From: Nesterenkonia cremea
Lineage (GTDB): Bacteria; Actinomycetota; Actinomycetes; Actinomycetales; Micrococcaceae
Length of the DNA stretch: 64,000 bases
Assembly: GCF_014642675.1 (NCBI RefSeq)
Contig: NZ_BMIS01000001.1
Span: 62,001 to 126,000 of the forward strand
Direction of reading: 5' to 3'
The position numbers were made by a program, and so were the translations under genes. This document shows positions 26,753 through 36,223 of this stretch, piece after piece (within the stretch, counting starts at the first letter, position 1; every line of letters starts with the position of its first letter). The notes below the pieces were generated by a model. It was not told the origin of the DNA. It made no database searches and saw nothing but the letters and a program-made list of their open reading frames with translations.

Positions 26753-28789
26753 ATGACCTCGGACAGCGAGAACCAGCAGAATCAGGGCGGCTACGGCGCC
26801 TCGGACATCACCGTTCTGGAAGGTCTGGAAGCCGTCCGGAAACGTCCGGGCATGTATATCGGCTCCACCGGTGAGCGCGGCCTGCACCACTTGGTCTACG
26901 AGGTCGTGGACAACTCCGTGGATGAGGCGCTTGCCGGCTACTGCTCGCACATCCAGATCACGCTGCAGAACGACGGCGGCGTGCGCGTGGAGGACGACGG
27001 CCGCGGCATCCCGGTGGATATGCACCCCACCGAGGGCAAACCCACTGTTGAGGTCGTCATGACCGTGCTGCACGCCGGCGGCAAGTTCGGCGGCGGCGGC
27101 TACGCGGTCTCCGGCGGTCTGCACGGTGTGGGCATCTCCGTGGTCAACGCCCTCTCCAGCACGGTGGACACCACTGTGCACCGTCAGGGCTACGAGTGGA
27201 ACATCTCCTTCGCCCAGGGCGGCAAGGTCACCCAGGAGCTGTCCCAGGGTGCCGCCACCGCAGCCACCGGCACCACCCAGGTCTTCTACCCGGACCCGGA
27301 GATCTTCGAGTCCACCGTCTTCGACTTCGAGACCCTGCGTGCCCGTTTCCAACAGATGGCCTTCCTCAACAAGGGCCTACGCATCACGCTGCGCGATGAC
27401 CGCGAGATCGAGGAGAACGTGGTCATCAGCGACGAGGTCGCCGAGGAGTCCGAGTCCGAGGGCGGCGAGCCCGAGGAGAAGAAGGGTCGCGAGGTCGTCT
27501 ACCAGTACGACCACGGTCTGCTGGACTATGTGAACCACCTGAACTCCGCCAAGCGCGCTGAGCACGTCCACGAGGACGTCATCGCCTTCGAGTCCGAGGA
27601 CGATGAGCGCGGCATCACCGCGGAGCTGGCGCTGCAGTGGACCATGACCTACTCCGAGTCGGTCCACACCTACGCCAACACGATCAACACCCACGAAGGC
27701 GGGACCCACGAGGAGGGCTTCCGCGCGGCGATGACCGCCCTGGTCAACCGCTACGCCCGGGAGAAGAGCCTGCTGCGGGAGAAGGATGACAACCTCACCG
27801 GTGAGGACATCCGCGAGGGGCTGACCGCGGTGATCTCGGTGAAGCTCTCCGAGCCGCAGTTCGAGGGTCAGACCAAGACCAAGCTGGGCAACACCGAGGC
27901 GCGGGCCTTCGTGCACAAGGTCGTCAACGAGAACCTAGGGGACTGGCTCGAGCGCAATCCCGCTGCCGCCCGCGACATCGTCCGGAAGGCGCAGTCGGCC
28001 GCCCAGGCCCGGATGGCTGCGCGCAAGGCCCGCGAGAATGCTCGCCGGAAGTCCCCGCTGGAGACGATGGGCATGCCCGGCAAGCTCTCGGACTGCTCGT
28101 CGAAGGATCCCTCACGCTGCGAGGTCTACATCGTGGAGGGCGACTCCGCAGGAGGTTCGGCCAAGCGCGGCCGCGACCCGGAGACCCAGGCGATCCTGCC
28201 GCTGCGCGGCAAGATCCTCAACGTGGAGCGGGCCCGCCTGGACAAGGCGCTGTCCAACAGTGAGGTCCAGGCGATGATCACCGCCTTCGGCACCGGCATC
28301 GGTGAGGAGTTCGACGCCTCCAAGCTGCGGTATCACAAGATCGTGCTGATGGCCGACGCCGACGTCGACGGCCAGCACATCTCCACCCTGCTGCTGACCC
28401 TGCTCTTCCGCTACATGCGCCCGCTCATCGAACACGGCCACGTCTACCTGGCGCAGCCGCCGCTGTACAAGATCAAGTGGTCCGGCGGAGAGCCTGACTA
28501 CGTCTTCACCGACGCCGAGCGCGACGTGGCCCTGACTCGCGGTCGTGAGGCCGGGCGCAAGCTCCCCAAAGAGCTGGGCATCCAGCGGTACAAGGGTCTG
28601 GGCGAGATGGACTATTCGGAGCTGTGGGAGACCACGATGGACCCGGACAACCGCACACTCATGCAGGTGACCATGGAGGATGCGGCGGCCGCCGACGAGA
28701 TCTTCTCCATCCTGATGGGCGAGGACGTCGAGTCCCGCCGCGGCTTCATCCAGCAGAACGCCAAAGACGTCCGCTTCCTCGACATCTGA
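26753..28789 (+). CDS. gyrB: DNA gyrase subunit B
   Basis: A 678-residue ATPase subunit of gyrase, which introduces negative supercoils. The GHKL ATPase fold shows [16 protein letters not shown] and GGLHGVG; the Toprim domain has [15 protein letters not shown] and [12 protein letters not shown] for metal binding, and the C-terminus reads [17 protein letters not shown]. An acidic insert ([13 protein letters not shown]) near residue 235 is not typical. gyrA starts 18 bases downstream. Confidence 0.97.
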   Translation: MTSDSENQQNQGGYGASDITVLEGLEAVRKRPGMYIGSTGERGLHHLVYEVVDNSVDEALAGYCSHIQITLQNDGGVRVEDDGRGIPVDMHPTEGKPTVEVVMTVLHAGGKFGGGGYAVSGGLHGVGISVVNALSSTVDTTVHRQGYEWNISFAQGGKVTQELSQGAATAATGTTQVFYPDPEIFESTVFDFETLRARFQQMAFLNKGLRITLRDDREIEENVVISDEVAEESESEGGEPEEKKGREVVYQYDHGLLDYVNHLNSAKRAEHVHEDVIAFESEDDERGITAELALQWTMTYSESVHTYANTINTHEGGTHEEGFRAAMTALVNRYAREKSLLREKDDNLTGEDIREGLTAVISVKLSEPQFEGQTKTKLGNTEARAFVHKVVNENLGDWLERNPAAARDIVRKAQSAAQARMAARKARENARRKSPLETMGMPGKLSDCSSKDPSRCEVYIVEGDSAGGSAKRGRDPETQAILPLRGKILNVERARLDKALSNSEVQAMITAFGTGIGEEFDASKLRYHKIVLMADADVDGQHISTLLLTLLFRYMRPLIEHGHVYLAQPPLYKIKWSGGEPDYVFTDAERDVALTRGREAGRKLPKELGIQRYKGLGEMDYSELWETTMDPDNRTLMQVTMEDAAAADEIFSILMGEDVESRRGFIQQNAKDVRFLDI

Positions 28790-28807
28790 TCTTCAGGAGA
28801 TCCCTAC

Positions 28808-31486
28808 GTGACTGAGAACAACGAGAACCAGGACCTGCCTGTCAAAGGGACCGTCGAGGCCCCCCTGCGCGACCGGATCAGCCAGGTCGATCTGCAGACC
28901 GAGATGAAGCGGTCCTACCTGGACTACGCGATGGCCGTGATCGTGGGCCGTGCGCTGCCGGATGTCCGCGACGGCCTGAAGCCGGTGCACCGTCGTGTGC
29001 TCTACGCGATGTACGACGGCGGCTACCGCCCGGAGCGCTCCTTCAACAAGTGTGCTCGTGTGGTCGGCGACGTGATGGGCAACTATCACCCGCACGGCGA
29101 CTCGGCGATCTATGATGCCCTGGCCCGCCTCATCCAGGACTGGGTCATGCGCTATCCGCTGGCCGCCGGTCAGGGCAACTTCGGCAACCCCGGCGACGAC
29201 GGCCCCGCAGCCCCGCGATACACCGAGACCAAGATGGCCCCGCTGGCCATGGAGATGGTCCGGGACATCAACGAGAACACCGTCGACTTCCAGGACAACT
29301 ACGACGGCAAGCAGCAGGAGCCCGTCGTGCTTCCGGCCCGCTTCCCCAACCTGCTGGTCAACGGAAGCTCCGGCATCGCCGTCGGCATGGCCACCAACAT
29401 CCCACCGCACAACCTGCGCGAGGTCGCCGACGGCGTCCAGTGGTACCTGAAGAACCCGCAGGCCAGCCGCGAGGAGCTGCTGGAGGCGCTGCTCGAGCGG
29501 ATCAAGGGGCCCGACTTCCCCACCGGTGCGCAGATCCTGGGCACCAAGGGCATCGAGGAGGCCTACCGCACCGGCCGCGGCTCCATCACCATGCGCGCCG
29601 TGGTCAACGTGGAGGAGATCCAGGGCCGCACCTGCCTGGTGGTCACCGAGCTGCCGTACCACGCCAACCCGGACCGTCTGGCGGTCAAGATCGCCGAGCT
29701 GGTCAAGGACGGCAAGGTCAGCGGGATCGCAGATCTGCGCGATGAGTCCTCCGGCCGCACCGGTCAGCGCCTGGTGATCATCCTCAAGCGCGACGCCGTC
29801 GCGAAGGTGGTGCTGAACAACCTCTATAAGCACACCCAGCTGCAGGAGAACTTCTCCGCGAACATGCTGGCCCTGGTGGACGGGGTGCCCCGCACGCTGT
29901 CCCTGGACGCCTTCATCCACCACTGGGTGATGCACCAGATCGATGTGATCGTCCGGCGCACCCAGTTCCGCCTGGAGAAGGCCGAGCGCGAGGCGCACAT
30001 CAAGGTGGGTCTGCTCAAGGCTCTGGATGACCTGGACCGCGTGATCTCCACGATCCGAGAATCCTCCACTGTGGAGGTGGCCCGGCAGAACCTGAAGGAG
30101 CTGCTGGACATCGATGATGACCAGGCTCAGGCCATCCTCGACATGCAGCTGCGCAAGCTCGCCGCCCTGGAGCGCCAGAAGCTCCAGGAGGAGTACGACG
30201 AGCTGATGCGCATGATCGCCGGATTCAAGGAGATCCTCGCCTCTGAGGATCGTCAGCGCGAGATCATCGGCGAGGAGCTTGACGGCATCGTCGAGAAGCA
30301 CGGCGATGAGCGCCGCACCCATATCGTGCGCGGTTACGACGGGGACATGTCCATGGAGGACCTCATCCCCGAGGAGGACGTGGTCGTCTCCATCACCCGC
30401 GACGGCTACGTCAAGCGCACCAAGATCGATAACTACCGGGCCCAGGGACGCGGTGGCAAGGGAGTGCGCGGCGCGCAGCTGCGCGCCGACGACGTCGTCG
30501 AGCACTTCTTCGTGACCACCACGCACCACTGGATCCTGTTCTTCACCAACCTGGGACGGGTCTACCGGACCAAGTGCTACGACCTGATGGAGTCCGGGCG
30601 CGACTCCAAGGGTCAGCATGTGGCCAACATCGTGGCCTTCCAGCCCGATGAGCACATCGCCGGCGTGCTGCCGCTGCGGACCTATGAGTCTGCGCCGTAC
30701 CTGGTGCTGGCCACCAAGTCCGGTCTGGTGAAGAAGACCAAGCTCACCGACTACGACACTCCCCGTCAGGCCGGCGTCATCGCTATCAACCTGCGCGAGG
30801 AGGACGAGCTGGTCTCGGCCAAGCTGGTCTCCGCCGAGGACGACCTCATGCTGGTCTCACGCAAGGGCCAGTCCCTGCGCTTCACCGCCAGCGATGAGGC
30901 GCTGCGCCCGATGGGGCGCGCCACCTCAGGTGTCACCGGCATGAAGTTCCGCGAGGACGATGAGCTGCTGACCGCCGATGTGGTCACCGAGAACTCCTAT
31001 GTCTTCGTGGTGACCGAGGGCGGCTACGCCAAGCGCTCCCATGTGGATGAGTACCGCGTGCAGGGCCGCGGCGGCCTGGGCATCAAGGTCGGTAAGCTCG
31101 TCGAGGACCGCGGCGATCTGATCGGCGCCATGGTGGTCGAGGACGACGACGAGGTCCTGGTGGTCATGCAGTCGGGCAATGTGGTCCGTTCCGCTGTGGA
31201 GGGCGTACCCTCGAAGGGCCGCGACACGATGGGCGTGATCTTCGCCAAGCCGCGGAAGAAGGACCGCATCATCAAGGTGGCCCGCAGCTCGGGCGCCGCC
31301 CTTGCTGCGACCGGCGAGAACCAGGATGAGGACGGTTCCGAAGAGGGTAACGATGCGGTGACGGCTGATGCCGCGCCCAGTGAATCTGAGGGCGCTGATC
31401 AGACTGATGCAGTAGCGTTGGACTCTGATCAAGCCAGCACGGAGCAGGCTCCTGAGTCGGAAGAGTCTGATGGAGGTCATCAGTGA
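28808..31486 (+). CDS. gyrA: DNA gyrase subunit A
   Basis: An 892-residue breakage–reunion subunit with a GTG start and AGGAG upstream. The catalytic tyrosine is in the conserved APRYTE context. The quinolone-resistance region reads [15 protein letters not shown], with the susceptible-type Ser and Asp at the positions equivalent to E. coli 83 and 87. The C-terminal β-pinwheel carries the GyrA box QGRGGKG. The last ~60 residues are acidic and Ser/Glu-rich, longer than in many relatives. The stop overlaps the next GTG by 4 bases. Confidence 0.97.
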   Translation: MTENNENQDLPVKGTVEAPLRDRISQVDLQTEMKRSYLDYAMAVIVGRALPDVRDGLKPVHRRVLYAMYDGGYRPERSFNKCARVVGDVMGNYHPHGDSAIYDALARLIQDWVMRYPLAAGQGNFGNPGDDGPAAPRYTETKMAPLAMEMVRDINENTVDFQDNYDGKQQEPVVLPARFPNLLVNGSSGIAVGMATNIPPHNLREVADGVQWYLKNPQASREELLEALLERIKGPDFPTGAQILGTKGIEEAYRTGRGSITMRAVVNVEEIQGRTCLVVTELPYHANPDRLAVKIAELVKDGKVSGIADLRDESSGRTGQRLVIILKRDAVAKVVLNNLYKHTQLQENFSANMLALVDGVPRTLSLDAFIHHWVMHQIDVIVRRTQFRLEKAEREAHIKVGLLKALDDLDRVISTIRESSTVEVARQNLKELLDIDDDQAQAILDMQLRKLAALERQKLQEEYDELMRMIAGFKEILASEDRQREIIGEELDGIVEKHGDERRTHIVRGYDGDMSMEDLIPEEDVVVSITRDGYVKRTKIDNYRAQGRGGKGVRGAQLRADDVVEHFFVTTTHHWILFFTNLGRVYRTKCYDLMESGRDSKGQHVANIVAFQPDEHIAGVLPLRTYESAPYLVLATKSGLVKKTKLTDYDTPRQAGVIAINLREEDELVSAKLVSAEDDLMLVSRKGQSLRFTASDEALRPMGRATSGVTGMKFREDDELLTADVVTENSYVFVVTEGGYAKRSHVDEYRVQGRGGLGIKVGKLVEDRGDLIGAMVVEDDDEVLVVMQSGNVVRSAVEGVPSKGRDTMGVIFAKPRKKDRIIKVARSSGAALAATGENQDEDGSEEGNDAVTADAAPSESEGADQTDAVALDSDQASTEQAPESEESDGGHQ

Positions 31487-32157
31487 GCGCGAAGAACGGC
31501 GCAGAGAACACCGAGGGTAAGTCCTCCGGAACCGGTCAGAAGAACCGTTTTCCGGCACCTCGGCCGCGCGCGCAGGGAGGTCAGGCTCCCGCTCCGGCCA
31601 AGGGCAGGGAGGACACGATCTCCGCGAGCAGGTCTTCCGCAGGTGCGGATACGTCTGACCAGGGTGGACAGCCTCCGCGTCCGCGTCCCAAAGCCAGCCG
31701 TCCCGCCGGCGCCCCGCGTCCGCAGGGCGGCGGTGCACGCCCCGGCGGCCGTCCCCAGCAGGGACTGGTGCGCCCGACGCCGAAGGCGAAGGTCCGCAAG
31801 GCCCGCCTGCTGGTCTCCAAGGTGGACCCCTGGTCCGTCCTGAAGATGAGCTTCCTGCTCTCGGTGGCGCTGGGCATCATGACGGTGGTCTGCGCCGTGA
31901 TGGTCTGGTCCATCATGGATCTGACCGGCATCTTCAACCAGATCAACGATCTGCTCAGCCAGATCCTCGGCGATGAGGGTGATGGGGGCTTCCAGGTCGA
32001 AGAGATGGTGACGCTGGGACAGATCGCCTCCTTCGCCACCATCATCGCGGTGATCAACGTGGTGCTGCTGACCGTGCTCTCCATACTTGGGGCAGTGCTG
32101 TACAACCTCTCGGCTTCCCTGGTGGGCGGCATCGGAGTAACCCTGACCGATGACTGA
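31483..32157 (+). CDS. DUF3566 membrane protein
   Basis: A 224-residue protein equivalent to Rv0007. The first ~100 residues are Pro/Arg/Gly-rich and disordered. The DUF3566 domain follows ([20 protein letters not shown]) with a transmembrane helix, a loop resembling [13 protein letters not shown] and a second helix near the C-terminus. It is translationally coupled to gyrA through GTGA. The family's function is unknown; its conserved place after gyrA is typical of actinobacteria. Confidence 0.9.
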   Translation: MSAKNGAENTEGKSSGTGQKNRFPAPRPRAQGGQAPAPAKGREDTISASRSSAGADTSDQGGQPPRPRPKASRPAGAPRPQGGGARPGGRPQQGLVRPTPKAKVRKARLLVSKVDPWSVLKMSFLLSVALGIMTVVCAVMVWSIMDLTGIFNQINDLLSQILGDEGDGGFQVEEMVTLGQIASFATIIAVINVVLLTVLSILGAVLYNLSASLVGGIGVTLTDD

Positions 32158-32176
32158 GCCGTTCATATCGCTCAAT

Positions 32177-32206
32177 TTGCTGAGCGAAGAACAGCTGGTG
32201 TAATGT
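32177..32206 (+). promoter_or_regulatory. Promoter of tRNA-Ile
   Basis: TTGCTG (32177–32182) and TAATGT (32201–32206) are separated by 18 bases, a good housekeeping sigma-factor match, and lie about 42 bases before the tRNA 5' end. Confidence 0.6.
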
Positions 32207-32248
32207 TTAGGGGTCGCGTTGAGGCGCGGCACTCCTTGAAGAGGTTTG

Positions 32249-32322
32249 GGGCGTATAGCTCAGGCGGTTAGAGCGCATCGCTGATAACGATGAGGTCCGA
32301 GGTTCAAGTCCTCGTACGCCCA
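32249..32322 (+). tRNA. tRNA-Ile (GAT)
   Basis: A 74-nt cloverleaf: acceptor arms GGGCGTA/TACGCCC, D-loop AGCTCAGGCGGTTAGAGC, anticodon stem CATCG/CGATG with loop CTGATAA (anticodon GAT at 32283–32285), and T-loop GGTTCAAGTCC. Discriminator A; CCA is not encoded. tRNA-Ile beside tRNA-Ala after gyrA is the actinobacterial arrangement (ileT–alaT). Confidence 0.97.
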
Positions 32323-32353
32323 CGACCGACAGAGAGATCATGGAGGGAGACGC

Positions 32354-32467
32354 ATGAAGCGACTCGCCGTGGCTGCTCTGACAGTCGCCGGAGTTCTGGC
32401 CTACCGCGAATGGCGGAAGGCGGAAGAGACCCGAGGCATTTGGGCTCAGGCGACTGACACGGTCTAA
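32354..32467 (+). CDS. DLW-39 family miniprotein
   Basis: A 37-residue peptide, MKRLAVAALTVAGVLAYREW onward, with GGAGGGAG ahead of the ATG. It matches the DLW-39 family: a short hydrophobic N-terminal helix, a charged middle and a terminal D-L-W-x-E-A-T-D motif, here G-I-W-A-Q-A-T-D, so the name-giving Asp-Leu is changed to Gly-Ile. Members sit between the gyrA-linked tRNAs in many actinobacteria. Function unknown; likely membrane-associated. Confidence 0.85.
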   Translation: MKRLAVAALTVAGVLAYREWRKAEETRGIWAQATDTV

Positions 32468-32481
32468 ACTGGATACCCCAA

Positions 32482-32554
32482 GGGGCCTTAGCTCAGTTGG
32501 TAGAGCGCCTGCTTTGCAAGCAGGATGTCAGGAGTTCGAGTCTCCTAGGCTCCA
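32482..32554 (+). tRNA. tRNA-Ala (TGC)
   Basis: A 73-nt cloverleaf: acceptor GGGGCCT/AGGCTCC with one G·U pair, anticodon stem CCTGC/GCAGG with loop TTTGCAA (anticodon TGC at 32515–32517), T-loop AGTTCGAGTCT. Discriminator A; CCA is not encoded. It starts 14 bases after the miniprotein stop. Confidence 0.97.
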
Positions 32555-32562
32555 CAGAGAAG

Positions 32563-32597
32563 AGAAGGGCCTGCTCCCCACGGAGCAGGTCCTTCTT
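32563..32597 (+). terminator. Rho-independent terminator after tRNA-Ala
   Basis: GAAGG-G-CCTGCTCC and GGAGCAGG-T-CCTTC form a 13-bp stem with one mismatch and a CCAC loop, followed by TTTGT. It should end the tRNA-Ile/tRNA-Ala transcript. Confidence 0.85.
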
Positions 32598-32664
32598 TGT
32601 GTCTGGCCCCTCTTTTTCTCGACCCTGGCTGTCGATTGGGCGAAGAGTTGCCGTCTCGGCCGGA

Positions 32665-33269
32665 CCAGAGGCCCAGCAGGCGGGCGCCGTTGTGCCAGAG
32701 GACGGCGCGCAGCCACTTCTCCCCAGTGTGCTGGGAGATGGGCGCCGCTTGCCCAGCTTCTCCACATAGCTTTCCGGCACCGGAAAGAACTGCTCGGCAA
32801 AGCGGGTGAAGGCCAGTGTGGTCTCCAGATGGACTCCGGGATACCGCTCAGCCAGTTCCGCGAACTGGTGATACTCCGGCATCCCCATATGGGTGATGAC
32901 CAGCACCAGGTCCGGGTGCCGGGCCAGCCGTCGCTCGATCAGCTCTGCGCCGGTGTATGAGCCTCTCAGCGGCGCTGACCTTGTGTGGACGACCCCCATA
33001 CCCGGCTTATGCGGATACGTCAGCGCCGGGTTCCCCCGCAGCCTGACGCCGCGCAGGAACTCCAGTCTGTCCTCCTCCGCTCAGTGGTACCGGATGGGCC
33101 AGGAGGTCCCGTAGGTCTCGTGGGCGCGGCCGAAATAGGCCCACACCGTCTCCAGGACGTTCTGCGGCAGGAAGTGGATGTGGTGGATATCCGCCAGTTC
33201 GGGCAAACTCAGGCCGCACCAGAGGGCAGGGATGTCCTCATCGCGCAGCTGGGTAGGCGGTGGGTACAC
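32665..33269 (-). pseudogene. Decayed amidohydrolase-family gene
   Basis: Remnants of a TIM-barrel amidohydrolase read in order on the minus strand: DIPALWCGLSLPELADIHHI and HFLP near the start, an in-frame TGA at 33081–33083, then ALTYPHKPGM, VITHMGMPEYHQFAELAERY, HLETTLAFTRF, and after a one-base frameshift in a G run near 32726, GEKWLRAVLWHNGARLLGL. From memory of the family, about 70 residues are missing after PHKPGM and about 30 before GEKWL (the usual GSDFP segment). With a stop, a frameshift and two deletions it cannot make active enzyme. Confidence 0.8.
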
Positions 33270-33294
33270 ACAGATGAGTATAGGACTGGGCCTC

Positions 33295-33420
33295 TGTGCA
33301 CAAGCCCCACAGTTGTGCACACCCTGTTATCCCCAGAACCCCCACAACTCCACAGCTACTTGTGGATATCGTGCTGACCTGGGGAAACACACATGTGTTG
33401 TTTATCCACACTGTGGATAA
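33295..33420. other. DnaA-box cluster distant from oriC
   Basis: Within 126 bp lie two exact boxes arranged head to head, 33402–33410 (TTATCCACA) and 33412–33420 (TGTGGATAA), and four one-mismatch copies: 33295–33303 (TGTGCACAA), 33313–33321 (TTGTGCACA), 33327–33335 (TTATCCCCA) and 33361–33369 (TGTGGATAT). There is no gene here. The density is at least that of the dnaA–dnaN spacer 10 kb away, so DnaA should bind strongly. Function (titration, reactivation, or part of a bipartite origin) is inference. Confidence 0.7.
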
Positions 33421-33524
33421 ACCCTGGGGAAAACGGTGGAGCTCTCCTGTGGAACCACAGTGAGGGTGGCCCTGTGGGGCCGCGGCTGTGCATGAGGTGT
33501 TGGCGGGTGAGGGGAATCCAGTGG

Positions 33525-33591
33525 GGTGTGATCAGATACGCGCGTTATTCACGCGGATCCGAGCGGAATAACGCGCGTATCTGATCACACC
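33525..33591. repeat. 26-bp perfect inverted repeat
   Basis: Arms 33525–33550 and 33566–33591 are perfectly complementary (26 bp, starting ggtgtgatcagatacgcgcg) around a 15-base spacer centred on GGATCC. No T run follows either arm, so a simple terminator is unlikely. It lies in the non-coding stretch between the DnaA-box cluster and the rhomboid gene and may be an operator, cruciform or a small mobile repeat. Confidence 0.85.
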
Positions 33592-33673
33592 TGTGGCGCC
33601 AGAGACCCAGGACGGCGGGGAAGAGGCGTCCCGGGGTCAGTCTTCAGCCCAGGCCGGCCGGGATCAGCCCGGC

Positions 33674-34543
33674 TCAGGAGCCGTAGACGTTCACCATGGG
33701 GATCCCGACGGCGGTCAGCACCAGCAGGAGCAGGAAGATCGCGCCCAGCCCCGCCCACTGCACCCGGGCGCGGTTCTTGCCGCGCGGGACCTTGGAGATG
33801 GCCAGTGCGCAGAGCAGGCCGACCACCAGGCCGCCCAGATGTCCCTGCCAGGAGATGTTGGGCACGGTGAAGCTGACCAGCATGTTGATGCCCACCAGGA
33901 CGATCACGCCGCCGCTCTGACCTCCGGAGGCGCGCAACAGGATGAACAGGGCGCCGAAGAGGCCGAAGACTGCACCGGAGGCGCCCAGAGTGGGGACGGT
34001 GGGGTCGCTCAGGTAGAGCACCGCCACGGAGCCGCCCAGGGCGGAGAGCACCAGCAGGGCGAGATGGCGCAGCCTGCCGATGGCCGGTTCGAGCACTCGG
34101 CCGATGAACCACAGCGCCACCATGTTGAAGAGCAGGTGCACGGCGTTGAACGGCGAATGCACCAGCGCGGAGGTCAGCATCCTCCAGGGCTCCAGCGGAT
34201 AGAGTGGGGACTCCGAAGTGTAGAGCGGCGCGTAGGCGAAGTACTGGGTCAGATCGGGCACCCACGCACCGGCGGCGCCCAGATACTGGGGGAGGACCTG
34301 CAGGCCATAGAGCACCACGCAGATCCCGATCACGGTCCATGTGACCACCGGTCGCTCATCGGCGCGGACCGGTGCGCCGAACTGTGTGCGCTGGGTGGGC
34401 CGGCGTCGTCGGGCCTCCTCCACGCACTGGGGGCAGTGGAAGCCCACTGCGGCCTGCCGCTGACACTGCGGACAGACCGGCCGATCACAGCGTTGGCACT
34501 GGATGTAGGCCGGTCTGTCCGGGTGGTTGACGCAGGGGTACAA
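33674..34543 (-). CDS. Rhomboid-family intramembrane serine protease
   Basis: A 289-residue protein. The N-terminus carries two Cys/His zinc-binding motifs (CVNHPDRPAYIQCQRC, then CPQC and HCPQC), seen in many actinobacterial rhomboids. The membrane domain has six or so helices with the catalytic serine in GASGAVFGLFGA and the histidine in GHLGGLVVGLL, so both catalytic residues are present. It cleaves membrane-protein helices within the bilayer; the substrate is unknown. It starts 11 bases after the cyclophilin stop and is probably co-transcribed (Rv0009–Rv0110-type arrangement). Confidence 0.93.
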   Translation of the reverse strand: MYPCVNHPDRPAYIQCQRCDRPVCPQCQRQAAVGFHCPQCVEEARRRRPTQRTQFGAPVRADERPVVTWTVIGICVVLYGLQVLPQYLGAAGAWVPDLTQYFAYAPLYTSESPLYPLEPWRMLTSALVHSPFNAVHLLFNMVALWFIGRVLEPAIGRLRHLALLVLSALGGSVAVLYLSDPTVPTLGASGAVFGLFGALFILLRASGGQSGGVIVLVGINMLVSFTVPNISWQGHLGGLVVGLLCALAISKVPRGKNRARVQWAGLGAIFLLLLVLTAVGIPMVNVYGS

Positions 34544-34554
34544 CGGAGGCTGTG

Positions 34555-35097
34555 TCAGAGCTCGGTGATCTCGATGGTCGAGATGACCACGTCCTCGGCG
34601 GGACGGTCGCGCATATCGGTCTTGACCGAGTTCAGTGCGTCCACGACCTTCGCGGACTCCTCATCCTTCACCGCGCCGAAGATGGTGTGCTTACCCTGCA
34701 GCCAGGTGGTGGGTACAGAGGTGATGAAGAACTGGGAGCCGTTGGTGCCCGGGCCGGCGTTGGCCATGGCCAGCTTATGCGGCTCGGTGAAGCCCAGCTC
34801 GGGGTGGATCTCGTCGCCGAACTCGTAGCCGGGACCGCCCACGCCCAAGCCCAGCGGATCGCCGCCCTGGATCATGAAGTCCTTGATGATGCGGTGGAAG
34901 ACGGTGCCGTCGTAGAGGGGAGTGTCGACCTTCTCCTCGCCGGTCTCCGGGTGCTTCCAGGTGATGGAGCCGGTGGCCAGGCCCACGAAGTTCTCCACAG
35001 TCTTGGGAGTGTGGTTGCCGTAGAGCTCCACGACGATGTCGCCCTGGTTGGTCCTGATGTTTGCCTGATGCGTTGCGATAGCAGTCATAGCCGCCAT
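34555..35097 (-). CDS. ppiA: Peptidyl-prolyl cis-trans isomerase, cyclophilin type
   Basis: A 180-residue cytoplasmic cyclophilin that speeds proline isomerisation during folding. FHRIIKDFMIQGGDP holds the catalytic arginine region, NGSQFFIT and WLQGKHTIFG the rest of the active site. No signal peptide. AGGAAAG lies 7 bases before the ATG at 35097; an ATG at 35088 is nearly as good. Its place after gyrA matches Mycobacterium ppiA (Rv0009). Confidence 0.95.
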   Translation of the reverse strand: MAAMTAIATHQANIRTNQGDIVVELYGNHTPKTVENFVGLATGSITWKHPETGEEKVDTPLYDGTVFHRIIKDFMIQGGDPLGLGVGGPGYEFGDEIHPELGFTEPHKLAMANAGPGTNGSQFFITSVPTTWLQGKHTIFGAVKDEESAKVVDALNSVKTDMRDRPAEDVVISTIEITEL

Positions 35098-35327
35098 TCT
35101 TCCACTTTCCTGAGATCCCATCGATCGCGGCAGGATCATGACGGCCCGACTCCGGTGCCACAGTGCGCTCACAGGCCCGCCCGACGCCGGTCAGGGACGG
35201 TCTCATCAGGGGCTCCATCACGGCCGGTCCAGAGGTCCGATGCAATATGGCTCGGCGTGCCATAGCAGGTGAGGGGGCATAAGACGTAGGCTAAGGAGAG
35301 CAAACGATCCTGATTCGGAGGACACGC

Positions 35328-36137
35328 ATGTTCGGTAAGAAGAAGAAACCGAGCCACAGTTGGGAGCACAAAGTGCTTGCCGGCGTCGACACCGTCCGCG
35401 ACTGGACTGCCCCCAAGCTGGGCGCGGCCGCCGACTGCGCGGAAGGCGCCTACCGCACGAATGCTCCGAAGGTTCAGGATGCCTCTTCCCGTGCCTTCGG
35501 TGCGGTGAGCGACGGCGCATCTGTGGCTGGTCAGAAGATCAAGCAGCTCTCCTCCCTGGCCGGCGACGGCGTGGCAGCTCAGTACGACAAGCTGCCCAAG
35601 GGTGCCAAAGCTGAGGTGGAGAAGGCTCGCAAGAAGTACGAGAAGACTCAGAAGCGGGTCAAGAACGAGGTCGTCCCGGCTGCCGGTGCCAAGCTCAGCG
35701 GCTACGCGGACAAGACCGCCAAGCTGATCCACAAGGCTGAGGTCGACCCTCGTGTGGAGAAGGCCCTGATCAAGGCCACCGGCGATAAGAAGATCGTCAA
35801 GAAGCTGCGCAAGCAGTCCGAGCAGTACGCCAAGGACGCATCCAAGGCCCTGAAGAAGCAGCAGAAGTCCAGGGCCCGCAAGAAGGGTCTGCTGATCTTC
35901 GGTCTGGTCGCCGCAGGCGTGACTGCCGGTGTCGCCGCATGGCGCGCTTCGCAGCCGGTGGAGGACCCGTGGAAGAAGCCCGAGCCGGTCTCCGCACCGA
36001 CTCCGGCGAAGTCCACCGAGGCCAAGCCCGCTGAGAAGACCTCCGCAGAGCCCACGAACGGCACTGAGAACGTCAACGCTCAGCCGGCCGACGAGGCCAA
36101 GAGCAAGAACGTCCCGGAGCCCAAGCCGGCCACCTGA
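35328..36137 (+). CDS. Conserved hypothetical membrane protein with charged helical domain
   Basis: A 269-residue protein with GGAGG before the ATG. Residues 1–185 are Lys/Ala/Glu-rich and helical (KAEVEKARKKYEKTQKRVKN), likely coiled. One membrane helix follows (LLIFGLVAAGVTAGVAAW, about residues 188–205), then a Pro/Glu/Lys-rich tail. It resembles the proteins of unknown role found between ppiA and the pknB region in other actinobacteria (DUF5324-like in Streptomyces, a tentative comparison). A TAGGCT -10-like box is about 40 bases upstream. Confidence 0.75.
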   Translation: MFGKKKKPSHSWEHKVLAGVDTVRDWTAPKLGAAADCAEGAYRTNAPKVQDASSRAFGAVSDGASVAGQKIKQLSSLAGDGVAAQYDKLPKGAKAEVEKARKKYEKTQKRVKNEVVPAAGAKLSGYADKTAKLIHKAEVDPRVEKALIKATGDKKIVKKLRKQSEQYAKDASKALKKQQKSRARKKGLLIFGLVAAGVTAGVAAWRASQPVEDPWKKPEPVSAPTPAKSTEAKPAEKTSAEPTNGTENVNAQPADEAKSKNVPEPKPAT

Positions 36138-36159
36138 GAGGTCGCTCTTGCTTGAGAGG

Positions 36160-36190
36160 AAAGGACCCGCGAAATGCGGGTCCTTTTCTT
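36160..36190 (+). terminator. Rho-independent terminator
   Basis: AAGGACCCGC and GCGGGTCCTT pair as a 10-bp stem with a GAAAT loop, followed by TTC TTC-like U-rich sequence (CCTTTTCTTCT). It ends the transcript of the preceding hypothetical gene, just before the murT promoter. Confidence 0.9.
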
Positions 36191-36210
36191 CTGCCCTCAG
36201 AGGCCTGCGA

Positions 36211-36216
36211 TACCGT
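36211..36216 (+). promoter_or_regulatory. -10 element for leaderless murT mRNA
   Basis: TACCGT is followed by 7 bases and the murT ATG at 36224, with no ribosome-binding site. It is a weaker box than the others listed but the spacing is right for a leaderless start. Confidence 0.35.
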
Positions 36217-36223
36217 TGATCCC

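Noticed and set aside
28793..30655. A 620-codon open frame opposite gyrA, and similar long frames opposite parB, dnaA, murT and gyrB.
   Set aside because: They are mirror frames of high-GC genes with no family resemblance, biased His/Val/Gly/Asp composition and no ribosome-binding sites.
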